A DNA stretch of 64,000 nt from Afipia sp. 1NLS2 (GTDB lineage Bacteria > Pseudomonadota > Alphaproteobacteria > Rhizobiales > Xanthobacteraceae): the NCBI RefSeq assembly GCF_000178995.1, contig NZ_ADVZ01000001.1:1336001-1400000 (forward strand), written 5' to 3'. The notes below the pieces were generated by a model. That model was not told the origin of the DNA and did not search any database. It was given only the letters and a program-made list of their open reading frames with translations. The first letter of the stretch is position 1; each line of letters begins with the position of its first letter. Positions 18,330 through 26,868 of this stretch are shown in pieces. The position numbers and the translations under genes were made by a program.

Positions 18330-19199
18330 TCATTCCGCGGCCGGACCTGCTTGGCGCACGTGCATCTCCACTCGCAGGCCGGCGGTCGCGGCCATGTTCA
18401 CCAGGGCATCCAGCCCGAACAGATCGACCTTACCGCGCGTGAGATCGGAGATGCGCGGCTGGGTCACGCCGAACACCTTGGCGGCCTGCGACTGACTCAG
18501 GTGCGCGCGCGAAATATGATCCTTCAGAGCCGACATGAGCGCCGAGCGCAGCTTCATGCTCTCGCTAGAGATTGCGCTTTCCTCAATCGGCTCGGCGGTG
18601 CTCGGTTCTGCCTCCGGCTCTGGCGAAGGACGCCCGTTCCCCGCGATATCGAGCGAGAACTGTTCCTGCGAGATGCTGGCGATCATGGAGGAGAGCCCGA
18701 TCTTCTCTTCCGCCTTGGCGCGGGCGTGTTCCGACATGAAGCTGAGGAGATTATCCAGGCCACTCTTGTCGGATATGGTGACGAAATCTTTACCCTTGTT
18801 CACGAAGACGACGGACTTCTTTTTCTCTCGCAGAAGCTCGATCACATTGCTCAAGGTGCCGGTGCTTTTGCAGTCCCAGACCATCAGCCCGTAATCGCTG
18901 GTCCGCGCCATCTCCAGGTCCTTCGCGGTGAAATACGCGCGGCTGCCCGCCTTGGCTTTCGAGACGACCCGGTGCACCGGCCATTCGGCGACGTTGTTCC
19001 GGGGCGCGTTCCCCGTGCAGAACACAGTCACCTTGCCAGCGTGAAATCGCTGGAGACATTCCTGGATCGACGTGTCGGCGCCATCGGCGTCTCCGACGAC
19101 GACATCGAAGTCGGAAGACACGATCTTGTTGATCCGCTCTTGCACCTTCTCGTGCAGGCGGCTGATGGAAATCGATCCAGCGATGAAGACGGTCGTCAT
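18330..19199 (-). CDS. SLOG-like nucleotide-binding domain fused to an XRE-type HTH
   Basis: A 289-residue two-domain protein. Residues 1-155 resemble the SLOG/YspA-type Rossmann fold: a first strand VFIAGS, the Gly/Asp motif VVVGDADGAD near 34-43, MVWDCKSTGTLSN near 105-117 and VVFVNKGKD. Residues about 215-285 are a helix-turn-helix of the XRE/HigA2 type (LSQSQAAKVFGVTQPRISDLTRG). A low-complexity Glu/Pro/Ser linker joins them. It lies 4 bases downstream of a phosphoribosyltransferase gene, clearly co-transcribed. SLOG proteins bind or cleave nucleotide-derived ligands, so this may be a ligand-sensing repressor. The fusion and pairing are seen; a defence or signalling role is inference. Confidence 0.7.
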   Translation of the reverse strand: MTTVFIAGSISISRLHEKVQERINKIVSSDFDVVVGDADGADTSIQECLQRFHAGKVTVFCTGNAPRNNVAEWPVHRVVSKAKAGSRAYFTAKDLEMARTSDYGLMVWDCKSTGTLSNVIELLREKKKSVVFVNKGKDFVTISDKSGLDNLLSFMSEHARAKAEEKIGLSSMIASISQEQFSLDIAGNGRPSPEPEAEPSTAEPIEESAISSESMKLRSALMSALKDHISRAHLSQSQAAKVFGVTQPRISDLTRGKVDLFGLDALVNMAATAGLRVEMHVRQAGPAAE

Positions 19200-19203
19200 C
19201 GGT

Positions 19204-19794
19204 CTATTTCCACGTTAGCGAGGCGGCATAGACCTGGTTGATCTTCTTGTACGTCCGTAGCGTCTTGGAGACGGCGTCCATGGTCGCGCCGGTGTCGAAC
19301 AGGTCGTCCAGCAGGAGCGCATTCCAGCACCCCTCGTTGGTGATGGCCGGATTGATACTGAACCGGCCCTGCAGCGCCGCTTCTTTTTCCTCGCGGCTAT
19401 GCAGGTTCTTGAGTTGCGGGCTGCCCTGCGGGGCCGGCGCTTTCACGATGATGCTGTCGAACACGGGCGTGTCGGTCAGCCGCCCCAGCTCGGTGGCGAT
19501 CTCATTTACGGGCTGGCGCGCCCGGGCCGTCGAGGCGGGCATGGGGATGATCAGCCCAATCTTGCCGAACAACGGCAACAAGCTGGTTTTCACCTGCGCT
19601 GCCAGCGGCTTTACCTGGTCCCAATCCCCTCGATATTTCAGCTGATAGAGGCACTCGCCCGGTTCGGAGCGGGTCGTGTCGAAGCGGGGATGGCCATATT
19701 CGTCATCCCCAAGGTAAACGCTCGAAAGGGTATGCTTGTGCAGGGCGTAGCCAAGATCCCACCTTCCTTCGAGTTTCTTGAGCTGAACTTGCAT
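19204..19794 (-). CDS. ComF-like phosphoribosyltransferase
   Basis: A 196-residue type I phosphoribosyltransferase-like protein. The PRPP-binding loop is LLLDDLFDTGATMDAV near residues 160-175, preceded by a ComF-like body (IGLIIPMPASTARARQPVNEIATELG). No zinc-finger N-terminus is present; instead there is an unusual N-terminal region (GYALHKHTLSSVYLGDDEYG). It has a good GAGGAAG site before the ATG and is followed after 4 bases by the SLOG-HTH gene. Likely acts with that partner on a nucleotide or base. The cassette lies inside the conjugation gene block, between copG and trbB, where such elements normally have no gene. Confidence 0.72.
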   Translation of the reverse strand: MQVQLKKLEGRWDLGYALHKHTLSSVYLGDDEYGHPRFDTTRSEPGECLYQLKYRGDWDQVKPLAAQVKTSLLPLFGKIGLIIPMPASTARARQPVNEIATELGRLTDTPVFDSIIVKAPAPQGSPQLKNLHSREEKEAALQGRFSINPAITNEGCWNALLLDDLFDTGATMDAVSKTLRTYKKINQVYAASLTWK

Positions 19795-19849
19795 GACAGG
19801 GCTTCCTCACGAGGGCCCCGGTGCGCACCGACAGGGACGCATGGATCAT

Positions 19850-19865
19850 ATACAAAATCTTGTAT
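19850..19865 (-). promoter_or_regulatory. operator-like palindrome in the promoter of the PRTase-SLOG cassette
   Basis: ATACAA-AATC-TTGTAT, perfect 6-base arms, in an AT-rich patch about 55 bases upstream of the phosphoribosyltransferase ATG. On the minus strand a plausible -35 (TTGCGC) and -10 (TATGAT) flank it at about 17 bases, so the palindrome covers the spacer. A repressor there would block transcription; the HTH protein of the cassette is the natural candidate. Confidence 0.5.
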
Positions 19866-19892
19866 GGGGCGCAATATGCCCGTGTCACAGTC

Positions 19893-20339
19893 CTACAGAC
19901 TCCTCTCAGGCCCCTCGGATTTCTCGGGCATGTCCTCGGGAATCTCTTGTCTAAGCTTCGGGCCCTGGCTGAGGCGCCGACCAAGTGCGGCGACGAAGTT
20001 GTCGTAGCGTGTTCCGGCCTGCGCCCGCGCCGCCTTGGCGGCCGGCTCTGGCAATGACGGCGTGGTCGTAAGCCAGAAGCGGATAAACAGCGCGAGCGTC
20101 TCGATAGCGATACCAACATCGCGCTCGAGCCGCGCCAAACGCCTGTCCTGTTGATCAAGCCGCTTCGCGATTGCCGCCTCACGTCGCTCATCGGCATCGG
20201 GTGACAAGAACGATGCGATAGCGGCTTCAGCGATCAGCGACATCGGTTGCTCCCGGCGCGCCGCGTAGGCCGCAAGAGACCGCATCACGTCCGGATCGAG
20301 GTAGACGGAGATCTGAGCTTTCTTCTTCGGCGTCGGCAT
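19893..20339 (-). CDS. CopG-family regulator preceding traG
   Basis: A 148-residue protein with a ribbon-helix-helix N-terminus (KKAQISVYLDPDVMRSLAAYAARREQPMSLIAEAAIASFL) and a coiled, basic middle (KRLDQQDRRLARLERDVGIAIETLALFIRFWL). CopG-like proteins directly upstream of traG are constant in this element type and may act at oriT or on the coupling-protein promoter. It begins 7 bases after the traG stop. Confidence 0.85.
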   Translation of the reverse strand: MPTPKKKAQISVYLDPDVMRSLAAYAARREQPMSLIAEAAIASFLSPDADERREAAIAKRLDQQDRRLARLERDVGIAIETLALFIRFWLTTTPSLPEPAAKAARAQAGTRYDNFVAALGRRLSQGPKLRQEIPEDMPEKSEGPERSL

Positions 20340-20346
20340 ACGTGCC

Positions 20347-22329
20347 TCACAGTCCCAGGTCGTCGCCCGGATCGAGCGACGCCTGGCACGCCAAACCCTG
20401 CATGAGGTCGTTCATCCGGCCGACGCGGGGCGCGTCTTCCTCCAGCTCGTCGGTCGGATCGAGGGCGAATTCGTTGTCGATCGGCTGCTTCTTCTCGACC
20501 GTCTCCTGGTTGAGTTCAGGCTGGCGACGGCGGTCCGCGTTCTTCGGATCTTCATCGTCGGCCTCTTCGCCGTCACGCACGGCGGGCGCCGGGGGCCGCG
20601 GCGGCAATGGCCGTGAACTCCAGTCGTCGGAACGACTCACTTTCGGCTGCGTCGGCACGGGCGGCGGCAGGATGCGCTCCTGCAAGCGCGCGTCCTCGTA
20701 GTAGCGCGCCTTCTTCGCGCGGATTGGATGGACGCCAGACACCATGACGATCTCGTCGGTAGGCGGGAGTTGCATGACCTCGCCCGGCGTGAGCAGCGGG
20801 CGCGCCGTCTCCGATCGAGAGACCATCAGATGGCCAAGCCAGGGCGAGAGGCGGCTGCCGGCATAGTTCTTCATCGCCTTCATCTCGGTCGCCGTCCCAA
20901 GCGCGTCACTGACACGCTTGGCGGTCCGCTCGTCATTGGTGGCGAAGCTCACTCGCACATGGCAGTTGTCGAGGATCGAGTTGTTCGGCCCATAGGCCTT
21001 CTCGATCTGGTTCAGCGACTGGGCGATCAGGAAGCTCTTGATGCCGTAGCCCGCCATGAAGGCGAGCGCCGACTCGAAGAAGTCGAGCCGCCCCAGCGCC
21101 GGGAACTCGTCGAGCATCAAGAGGAGCCGCCGCCGCCCGGCCTTAGCCTGCAGGTCCTCGGTCAGTCGCCGGCCGATCTGGTTGAGGATCAGGCGGATCA
21201 GCGGCTTGGTGCGGTTAATGTCCGAGGGCGGAACTACGAGGTAGAGCGTCGTCGGCCGCTCGCCGGCCACGATATCGCCGATCCGCCAGTCGCAGCGCCG
21301 CGTCACCTCGGCGACCACAGGGTCGCGATAGAGGCCAAGGAACGACATGGCCGTGCTCAAGACGCCGGAGCGCTCGTTGCCGGATTTGTTCAACAACTCC
21401 CTGGCGGCGCTGGCGACGACAGGATGAACGCCAGCCTCGCCGAGATGCGGCGTCCGCATCATTGCAGAGAGCGTGGACTCGATCGGCCGCTTGGGATCGG
21501 ACAAGAACGACGCGACGCCAGCGAGCGTCTTGTCCCCCTCGGCGTAGAGGACGTGAAGGATGGCGCCGACCAGAAGCGCGTGACTGGTCTTCTCCCAATG
21601 GTTCCGCTTCTCCAGACTACCTTCCGGGTCGACTAGGATGTCGGCGATGTTCTGGACGTCGCGCACCTCCCATTCGCCGCGGCGGACCTCGAGCAACGGA
21701 TTGTAGGCTGACGACTTGGCGTTGGTCGGATCGAACAGGAGCACGCGGCCGTGCTGGGCGCGGAAGCCGGCGGTGAGCTGCCAGTTCTCGCCCTTGATGT
21801 CGTGGACGATCGCCGAGCCCGGCCAAGTCAAGAGCGACGGGATGACGAGGCCGACGCCTTTACCCGATCGCGTCGGCGCGAAGCACAACACATGCTCCGG
21901 CCCGTCGTGACGCAAATAGCTGCGCTGGTAGCGGCCCAGCACGACGCCATCGGGTCCGCTGAGCCCAGCGGCTTCGATCTCCTTCGGTTGCGCCCAGCGG
22001 GCAGAGCCGTAGGTCTCGGCATTCTTCGCTTCGTGGGCGCGCCAGACGGACATGCCGATCGCGACAGCCGCGGCGATGATCCCGCCCGATGCGGCGATGT
22101 AAGCGCCCTCGATGAAGATGTCAGGCGCGTAGGCGTCGTAGGCGTACCACCACCAGAAAAGGGCCGGGGGAAGGTAGAACGGGAAATGCAGCAGCTCGAA
22201 CCACGGGTGGCCGAGCTGGGGCTGGAAGCCGAGGCGCCAAGCCGTCCACTCCGTCGCGCTCCAGATCGCCAGCAGGACGATCGCGAAGACGGTGATGACC
22301 TGGCCCCAGAGAATCTTGGTCGCGGACAT
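20347..22329 (-). CDS. traG: type IV coupling protein TraG (VirD4-like)
   Basis: A 660-residue VirD4-type coupling ATPase that brings the relaxase-DNA complex to the Trb channel. Membrane helices lie at about 8-27 and in the next 75 residues; Walker A (PTRSGKGVG) is near residue 150 and Walker B (LLMLDEFPALGRL) near 402. The ATG at 22329 (MSATKILWG) has a strong AGGAAAGGA site and fits homologues. A GTG at 22374 overlapping the relaxase stop is an alternative. The C-terminal 100 residues are acidic and Pro-rich. Confidence 0.92.
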   Translation of the reverse strand: MSATKILWGQVITVFAIVLLAIWSATEWTAWRLGFQPQLGHPWFELLHFPFYLPPALFWWWYAYDAYAPDIFIEGAYIAASGGIIAAAVAIGMSVWRAHEAKNAETYGSARWAQPKEIEAAGLSGPDGVVLGRYQRSYLRHDGPEHVLCFAPTRSGKGVGLVIPSLLTWPGSAIVHDIKGENWQLTAGFRAQHGRVLLFDPTNAKSSAYNPLLEVRRGEWEVRDVQNIADILVDPEGSLEKRNHWEKTSHALLVGAILHVLYAEGDKTLAGVASFLSDPKRPIESTLSAMMRTPHLGEAGVHPVVASAARELLNKSGNERSGVLSTAMSFLGLYRDPVVAEVTRRCDWRIGDIVAGERPTTLYLVVPPSDINRTKPLIRLILNQIGRRLTEDLQAKAGRRRLLLMLDEFPALGRLDFFESALAFMAGYGIKSFLIAQSLNQIEKAYGPNNSILDNCHVRVSFATNDERTAKRVSDALGTATEMKAMKNYAGSRLSPWLGHLMVSRSETARPLLTPGEVMQLPPTDEIVMVSGVHPIRAKKARYYEDARLQERILPPPVPTQPKVSRSDDWSSRPLPPRPPAPAVRDGEEADDEDPKNADRRRQPELNQETVEKKQPIDNEFALDPTDELEEDAPRVGRMNDLMQGLACQASLDPGDDLGL

Positions 22330-22370
22330 AGAAGACGTCCTTTCCTGAGGTCGATGATTGGAGGGATCGC

Positions 22371-24110
22371 TCACAGACCGAGCCCCCGGTTGCGGCCGAA
22401 GCCCCAGTCGATCCCGCCATCCGCGCGGGCGACGCCGGAGACGTGGCGGCCGAGATGCTTTTGGAGGGAGGGCGTCCAGGGCACGAGTTGGAAGCCAAGA
22501 CCGTCGTCGATCATGGCGAAGCGGCCGGAGGCGAGCGCGAAGCGCTGCCGATAGGTCCCGGCGACATACTCGCCCGCCTCCGCACCATTGAACGGCTGGC
22601 CCGTTTCGGCGGCGAGCCGCTCGCCCAGCTCCTCCACCTCCCTCCGTCGAAGCGTTCCGATCAGGCCGGAGGCGAACACGATCCTCCGCGCCTGTTGCTC
22701 AGCGAGGCCTTGCTCGATGAGCTGGTCCGCCCGGCGATCCATCGCCTCGCGGACCTCGGCGCCGAAGCCGGCCTGGCCAAGCGCCACCGGATCGCGCGCG
22801 ACGGCCTGGCGATCGAGCCAGGTTGCGCCGCTCGCCGTGACCTGGTTTTCGATGGCGAGGTCGGAACGCACGGCAACGGCGACGCGACGGCGGCCTTGCG
22901 CGTCGTCGAATTTGCGTAGCTCGACGATGGAGCCCGGCGCGCTGTCGCCGGCGGCGTCGAGATCCGGGAATTTGATGTGATGGGTTCGCCCGTCGACGCC
23001 GTCGACGACGGCGTAAGCTGTGCCCTTCAACTCATCGTCGAGACCGCGATCAACCAGGCGGCCGATGATCGGGACATCCAAGGTCTCGCCAGCGAGCACA
23101 TAGCTCGCCGCGGCCCGCTCAATGCCACGCTCGGTCAGGCTGCGGTGGATACGCTTGATGATGTCGCCGCGCTCGCCGAGCTCGCGCAAGGTCGTCTCCG
23201 CGGCCGGGTCCATCGTCCATTGGCCCGGCCCGAGCTGGTGCGCGAGACCAAGACCCTCCAGGCGCCGCAACCGTCCGACCTTGAGCGCTTCGAACGGATC
23301 AGGCTGACGTCCGGCATCTGGTGCGAGATCGAGGACGCCGTGTCGATCGGCATCGCGGGCGAGCTGCCGGTCGAGTTGGGTCCAGCGCTCGGCGTCGACC
23401 TGGCGCTCGAGCGCGCGACGGATGTCGAGATCGCTGCGCAGCCCCAGCTCTTGCGTCGCCAGGTCCTGGGCCCGGGCACGCATCCCCTCCTTGATGTAGT
23501 CGCGCGAAATGACGAGGTCTTGGCCGTCGTCGGCGACGCCGTGCACGATGATGTGGACGTGGGGATGCTGCGTATTCCAGTGATCGACGGCGACCCAATC
23601 GAGCTTGGTGCCGAGATCCTTCTCCATCTGGCCGACCAACTCGCGGGTGAAGCCCTTCAGGTCGGCCATCTCCGGCGCGTCCTCGGGCGAGACGATGAAG
23701 CGGAAGTGATGGCGGTCCTTCTCGCCCCGCTCCGCGAAGGCCTTGGGGTCGGCGTCCTCGGTCTCGGGACCGAACAGCCTGGCCTTCTCCCCGTCCCGGG
23801 TGACGCCCTCGCGTCGTAGATAGCCGAGGTGGGCTGCGAGCGGCGCAGCGCGAGCGGTATGGCGGACGACGCGAGTCTTCACCGTGACCAGACGAGAGCG
23901 GCCCGTCAGCAGATGGTTGGCCCGAACGCTGGCGGCTCGGCCGCGACCGAAGGTGGAGTGCCGTCCGCTGCGCAAGAGACCTTGGCGCGAGACGCCACCG
24001 CCGGCGCGTTGCGCTGCCGCGAGCGCCTGGGCGACGAAGGGCTTCGCGCGCTGGCTGCGGGTTGAGCGGATGCGGCCCGGCCGAGGCTGGAAATCGTTCT
24101 CGTCAGCCAT
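22371..24110 (-). CDS. relaxase/mobilisation nuclease (VirD2-like, DUF3363)
   Basis: A 579-residue relaxase. The metal-binding histidine motif HPHVHIIVHG lies at about residues 179-188, and FTRELVGQMEKDLG just before it is typical of VirD2-like nucleases with a C-terminal DUF3363 domain. The basic N-terminus (residues 1-80) contains many Arg/Lys. It should nick the element at oriT, and the repeat-rich region just upstream of its start (24119-24281) is the obvious candidate. The ATG at 24110 (MADENDFQPRPGRIRS) is preferred over an upstream in-frame ATG at 24125, which lies in the repeat region. Confidence 0.88.
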   Translation of the reverse strand: MADENDFQPRPGRIRSTRSQRAKPFVAQALAAAQRAGGGVSRQGLLRSGRHSTFGRGRAASVRANHLLTGRSRLVTVKTRVVRHTARAAPLAAHLGYLRREGVTRDGEKARLFGPETEDADPKAFAERGEKDRHHFRFIVSPEDAPEMADLKGFTRELVGQMEKDLGTKLDWVAVDHWNTQHPHVHIIVHGVADDGQDLVISRDYIKEGMRARAQDLATQELGLRSDLDIRRALERQVDAERWTQLDRQLARDADRHGVLDLAPDAGRQPDPFEALKVGRLRRLEGLGLAHQLGPGQWTMDPAAETTLRELGERGDIIKRIHRSLTERGIERAAASYVLAGETLDVPIIGRLVDRGLDDELKGTAYAVVDGVDGRTHHIKFPDLDAAGDSAPGSIVELRKFDDAQGRRRVAVAVRSDLAIENQVTASGATWLDRQAVARDPVALGQAGFGAEVREAMDRRADQLIEQGLAEQQARRIVFASGLIGTLRRREVEELGERLAAETGQPFNGAEAGEYVAGTYRQRFALASGRFAMIDDGLGFQLVPWTPSLQKHLGRHVSGVARADGGIDWGFGRNRGLGL

Positions 24111-24118
24111 CGCCGGCC

Positions 24119-24281
24119 CCGGCAATGTGCGGAAAAGTCAGCTCCGGCAAAGTGTTGTGGGTCCGGCGCACCTTGTGCCCCAGGGCCGCACATTGCCGGA
24201 TCGCTGAAAAATGCCAATAAAAACAACCGACCGACCGAGCCGCACCTTGCGGCCTTTTATCTCGCCCTCGGTCGGTTGGTT
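24119..24281. other. candidate origin of transfer (oriT) region
   Basis: Non-coding DNA upstream of the relaxase gene with three kinds of symmetry. A perfect 14-bp inverted repeat lies at 24119-24132 and 24186-24199 (CCGGCAATGTGCGG and its complement). Two small hairpins share the core CGCACCTTG (24165-24179 and 24240-24252). A 15-bp inverted repeat with one mismatch (24225-24239 against 24267-24281) encloses the second hairpin. Position next to the relaxase gene and nested repeats are what oriT regions show. The rest of this gene-free stretch (24282-24464) has no clear feature. A terminator function for the last hairpin is possible. Confidence 0.55.
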
Positions 24282-24464
24282 TCTGCGCTCCTCCCCTGCC
24301 TGCCCTTTCTTCTTTCCGGAAGAACGCTTTGCCGCGCCTGCCAACGAAATCGCGCCCTGTAGCTGCGATGAGGCCCCTTGAGACGTCGGAGGCCGCCGAG
24401 CCGACAGGGAAAGCGCGAGCTGACCGAGGCGACGTAGCAGCACGCCGACGGGAGAGCGGCGCGA

Positions 24465-25181
24465 TCACGGCTTCGACGCCGCTGCGGAAACGTCGACGAA
24501 CAGCCCAGCGGATTGCGGTGCGATGGCCGACAGGTCGCGCACCGCGATGGCAGCCGACGCATCGCTCGACGGCTGTTTGGATGGCGCGCGATCGACAGGA
24601 TCAGCGCTTGCCGATCGCGTGATGAAGAGAGGGGCCTGTGTCCAAGACGGCGGACCGGAGGCCGCCACGAGGACAGGCCCATCGGTCGCGCCGTCCCCGA
24701 CAAAAGGGACAAGCGCCGCGACGTAAGCGACGGTTTCAGGCGGCAGCGGACGATGCCGGTCGCGATAATCTTCGTATCGCCCCGGCCCGGCATTATACGC
24801 CGCGAGGAATCCCGGCGAACCGTAGCGGTCGTACATCTCACGCAAGAAAGCCGCGCCTGCCAGGATGTTGTCGCGTGGATCAAAAGGATCACGCCCGAGC
24901 CGATAGCGAGCGCGCAGCGCGGCCCAGGTCTCGGGCATGAGCTGCATCAATCCCATCGCACCTTTGGGTGAGACGGCGCGCCGATTGCGACGGCTTTCGA
25001 TGCGCATGATCACCCGTATCCACGCCGAAGGAATTGCGAAGCGCTGGGCCGCTTCTGCAATTAGACTGGCGTAGGGATCGCTCACCGACCGCATCACGGT
25101 GGGCGCGGGCTGGGCGTGGACAACGACAACGGGCATGCCGAGCGCCGCTACGCTGGCGAGCAGAAGAAGCGCGCGCCGCAT
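24465..25181 (-). CDS. lytic transglycosylase (VirB1/TrbN-like)
   Basis: A 238-residue exported lytic transglycosylase that opens the peptidoglycan for the transfer channel. Signal peptide residues 1-23 (ending VHA-Q); the SLT fold carries the catalytic Glu in VIMRIESRRNRRAVS, then KGAMGLMQLMPETWA, NILAGAAFLREMYDRY and AAYNAGPGRYEDY. The C-terminal 80 residues are low in conservation and Ala/Ser-rich. Confidence 0.88.
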   Translation of the reverse strand: MRRALLLLASVAALGMPVVVVHAQPAPTVMRSVSDPYASLIAEAAQRFAIPSAWIRVIMRIESRRNRRAVSPKGAMGLMQLMPETWAALRARYRLGRDPFDPRDNILAGAAFLREMYDRYGSPGFLAAYNAGPGRYEDYRDRHRPLPPETVAYVAALVPFVGDGATDGPVLVAASGPPSWTQAPLFITRSASADPVDRAPSKQPSSDASAAIAVRDLSAIAPQSAGLFVDVSAAASKP

Positions 25182-25185
25182 GCGG

Positions 25186-25521
25186 TCAGCCCCGATCGCT
25201 ACGCTTCGGCGGGCGGTTCCAGTTCAGCACCCAGGCGGACTTGTCGTCGCCCGACTGGAAGAGGTTGGCGCGGATCGGCTGCGCGAGTGCGGGATCATCT
25301 ATGACGAGTGAGACGTATTCGCCGGCCTTCTCGCCGGTGCGCTTCCAGCCCGCGCCGATCTCCAGGCCGTCGCCGTCGCCCATGTGGACCCGATAGTCGG
25401 GCGCGTTCTCGGCATCGGAGGATTCGGCCGGAACGAGGGAAAGGTCACGGTGGAAGAAGAGCGTCTGGATGCGCCCGGTGAAGCCGGACTTGTCTCGGGT
25501 GAACTGACCAATCTGCGCCAT
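25186..25521 (-). CDS. DUF736 protein
   Basis: A 111-residue DUF736 protein (MAQIGQFTRDKSGFTGRIQ ... PDYRVHMGDG ... IGAGWKRTGEKAGEYVSL ... IRANLF), a single beta-rich domain of unknown function common on proteobacterial conjugative elements. The ATG at 25521 has GGAGG 8 bases upstream; the longer open frame is rejected. A second copy is at 31112-31438. Confidence 0.88.
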   Translation of the reverse strand: MAQIGQFTRDKSGFTGRIQTLFFHRDLSLVPAESSDAENAPDYRVHMGDGDGLEIGAGWKRTGEKAGEYVSLVIDDPALAQPIRANLFQSGDDKSAWVLNWNRPPKRSDRG

Positions 25522-25556
25522 GGGAAACCTCCGTTGTTGGCGGGTTGAGAAGCGGG

Positions 25557-26102
25557 TCAATCGGTGGCCGCGCGCCACACGAAGCGGCCGTCGCCGGCCT
25601 CATCGGTCCACAAGGGGACCGCGCGGGCGACGATCGCGGTGGTGGGAAGCGCGCCGAAATAGCGTCCGTCCAAGCTGTCCGGGACGGTCGGGTTCATGAG
25701 GAAGACTTCGCTGGGGCCGAGCGTGTGGCAGCCGCTCCAACGCGGCAGCGGGCGGCCGAGGTGATCGCGCTCACGCGCCGCGCCGACTGCGATGTGATCG
25801 ACCGTGATGGAGTCGCCTGCGCGGCACACGGTCTGCCCAGGTAGCGCCATCACATGCTTCAGCAGCGGCACCCCCTTGGGCAGGAAGCCGCCATCGGCCA
25901 GGTAGCTGGCGATCGGTTCGGGCGCGCGCACGGCGACCAGTTCGAGCGCGTGAAGCTGTCCTGCCGGCCGGAGCGCATAAAGCCCGGTCGGCGTGCTCGC
26001 CGTGGCGTTCCAGATCAGGCGCGGCGTCGGATGGACGAAAGCCAAGCCGATGAAGACGAGCATGGCGAAATACGTCGTCATGACGTAGCCGAAGCGGGTC
26101 AT
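25557..26102 (-). CDS. traF: TraF-like S26 signal peptidase
   Basis: A 181-residue S26-family peptidase of the TraF type, which matures (and in RP4 cyclises) the TrbC pilin. One N-terminal membrane helix (TYFAMLVFIGLAFV). The nucleophile region is NATASTPTGLYAL (Ser), the general-base region LPKGVPLLKHVMALPGQTVC (Lys), and the C-terminal motif FLMNPTVPDSLDGRYFG. The ATG at 26102 overlaps the DUF2840 stop as ATGA and is preferred to an ATG 27 bases upstream. Confidence 0.88.
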   Translation of the reverse strand: MTRFGYVMTTYFAMLVFIGLAFVHPTPRLIWNATASTPTGLYALRPAGQLHALELVAVRAPEPIASYLADGGFLPKGVPLLKHVMALPGQTVCRAGDSITVDHIAVGAARERDHLGRPLPRWSGCHTLGPSEVFLMNPTVPDSLDGRYFGALPTTAIVARAVPLWTDEAGDGRFVWRAATD

Positions 26103-26617
26103 AGCGTGACGCTCCGACGCTTGAGCCAAGCGGCGTGCTGCTCGCGCGTGTAGGGGCGCGGTTCATGGCCGGCGGCGAGACGGTTGTGGAGGTGGCGCCA
26201 GTATTCCGGCGCGGCGTCGGCGGGATCGATGTCGAGCGTCTCGACGGCGTCGATCGCCTGGAGCACGCGCTCGACCTTCGGCCAGCTATCGACGCGCAGC
26301 AGGATCTCGCCGCCGGGGCGCACGAAGGGCAGCGTCTGGAAGCGTGCGCCAGGCTCGACGGCCCGCACGATATCCATGCGCGAGATGACGGTGCCGTAGT
26401 CGTTCGACGCCCAGCGAACGAACGCGAAGACGCTGCCGGGCTTGAAGCTCGAGATGCTGCGGCGGCGATCGAGGATCTTCTCCTCGGCACGCCGCCCGAA
26501 GCGCAGCCAGTGCTCGATCTTCTTCTCGATCCAGGTCAGTTCGACATGGGTGAGCGCGACGGGGCGCCGATGCGATGGCGGTACGACAAGCGTCGGCGAC
26601 GGCTCGTTGTCGTTCAT
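26099..26617 (-). CDS. DUF2840 protein
   Basis: A 172-residue DUF2840 protein (LTHVELTWIEKKIEHWLRFGRRAEEK, RRRSISSFKPGSVFAFVRW), function unknown, always found between parA and traF in this element family. The last part (SAWLKRRSV) is basic. It overlaps both neighbours by 4 bases. Confidence 0.85.
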   Translation of the reverse strand: MNDNEPSPTLVVPPSHRRPVALTHVELTWIEKKIEHWLRFGRRAEEKILDRRRSISSFKPGSVFAFVRWASNDYGTVISRMDIVRAVEPGARFQTLPFVRPGGEILLRVDSWPKVERVLQAIDAVETLDIDPADAAPEYWRHLHNRLAAGHEPRPYTREQHAAWLKRRSVTL

Positions 26618-26868
26618 GCGCTCTCTCCGGGATCGGCGGGGAATTCGCGCGCGAAGAGGTCGCGCAGCATGTCGGCGACGGTGATCCCGCGCTGGAACGC
26701 GGCGACCTTGATGCGGCCGCGCAGCGCCGGCGTGACGTCGATCGTCAGTCGCGCGGTGAAGGCGGAGGGCTCGTCACCGCGACGGCTTGAGGCGTCGGGC
26801 GCTTTGATCCAGCTCTCGGCGTCGCCGGGCCGGGCGGCGAAGCCGCGTCGGGCGCCACCCGCGCTCAT
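26614..26868 (-). CDS. small RHH-like partition-associated protein
   Basis: An 84-residue protein whose second half looks like a ribbon-helix-helix DNA-binding unit (AFTARLTIDVTPALRGRIKVAAFQ, then GITVADMLRDLFAREF). The ATG at 26868 overlaps the parA stop as ATGA, so it is translated with ParA; a ParG/ParB-like centromere-binding role is likely but unproven. The frame is open further upstream, where it merely reads parA out of frame. Confidence 0.72.
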   Translation of the reverse strand: MSAGGARRGFAARPGDAESWIKAPDASSRRGDEPSAFTARLTIDVTPALRGRIKVAAFQRGITVADMLRDLFAREFPADPGESA

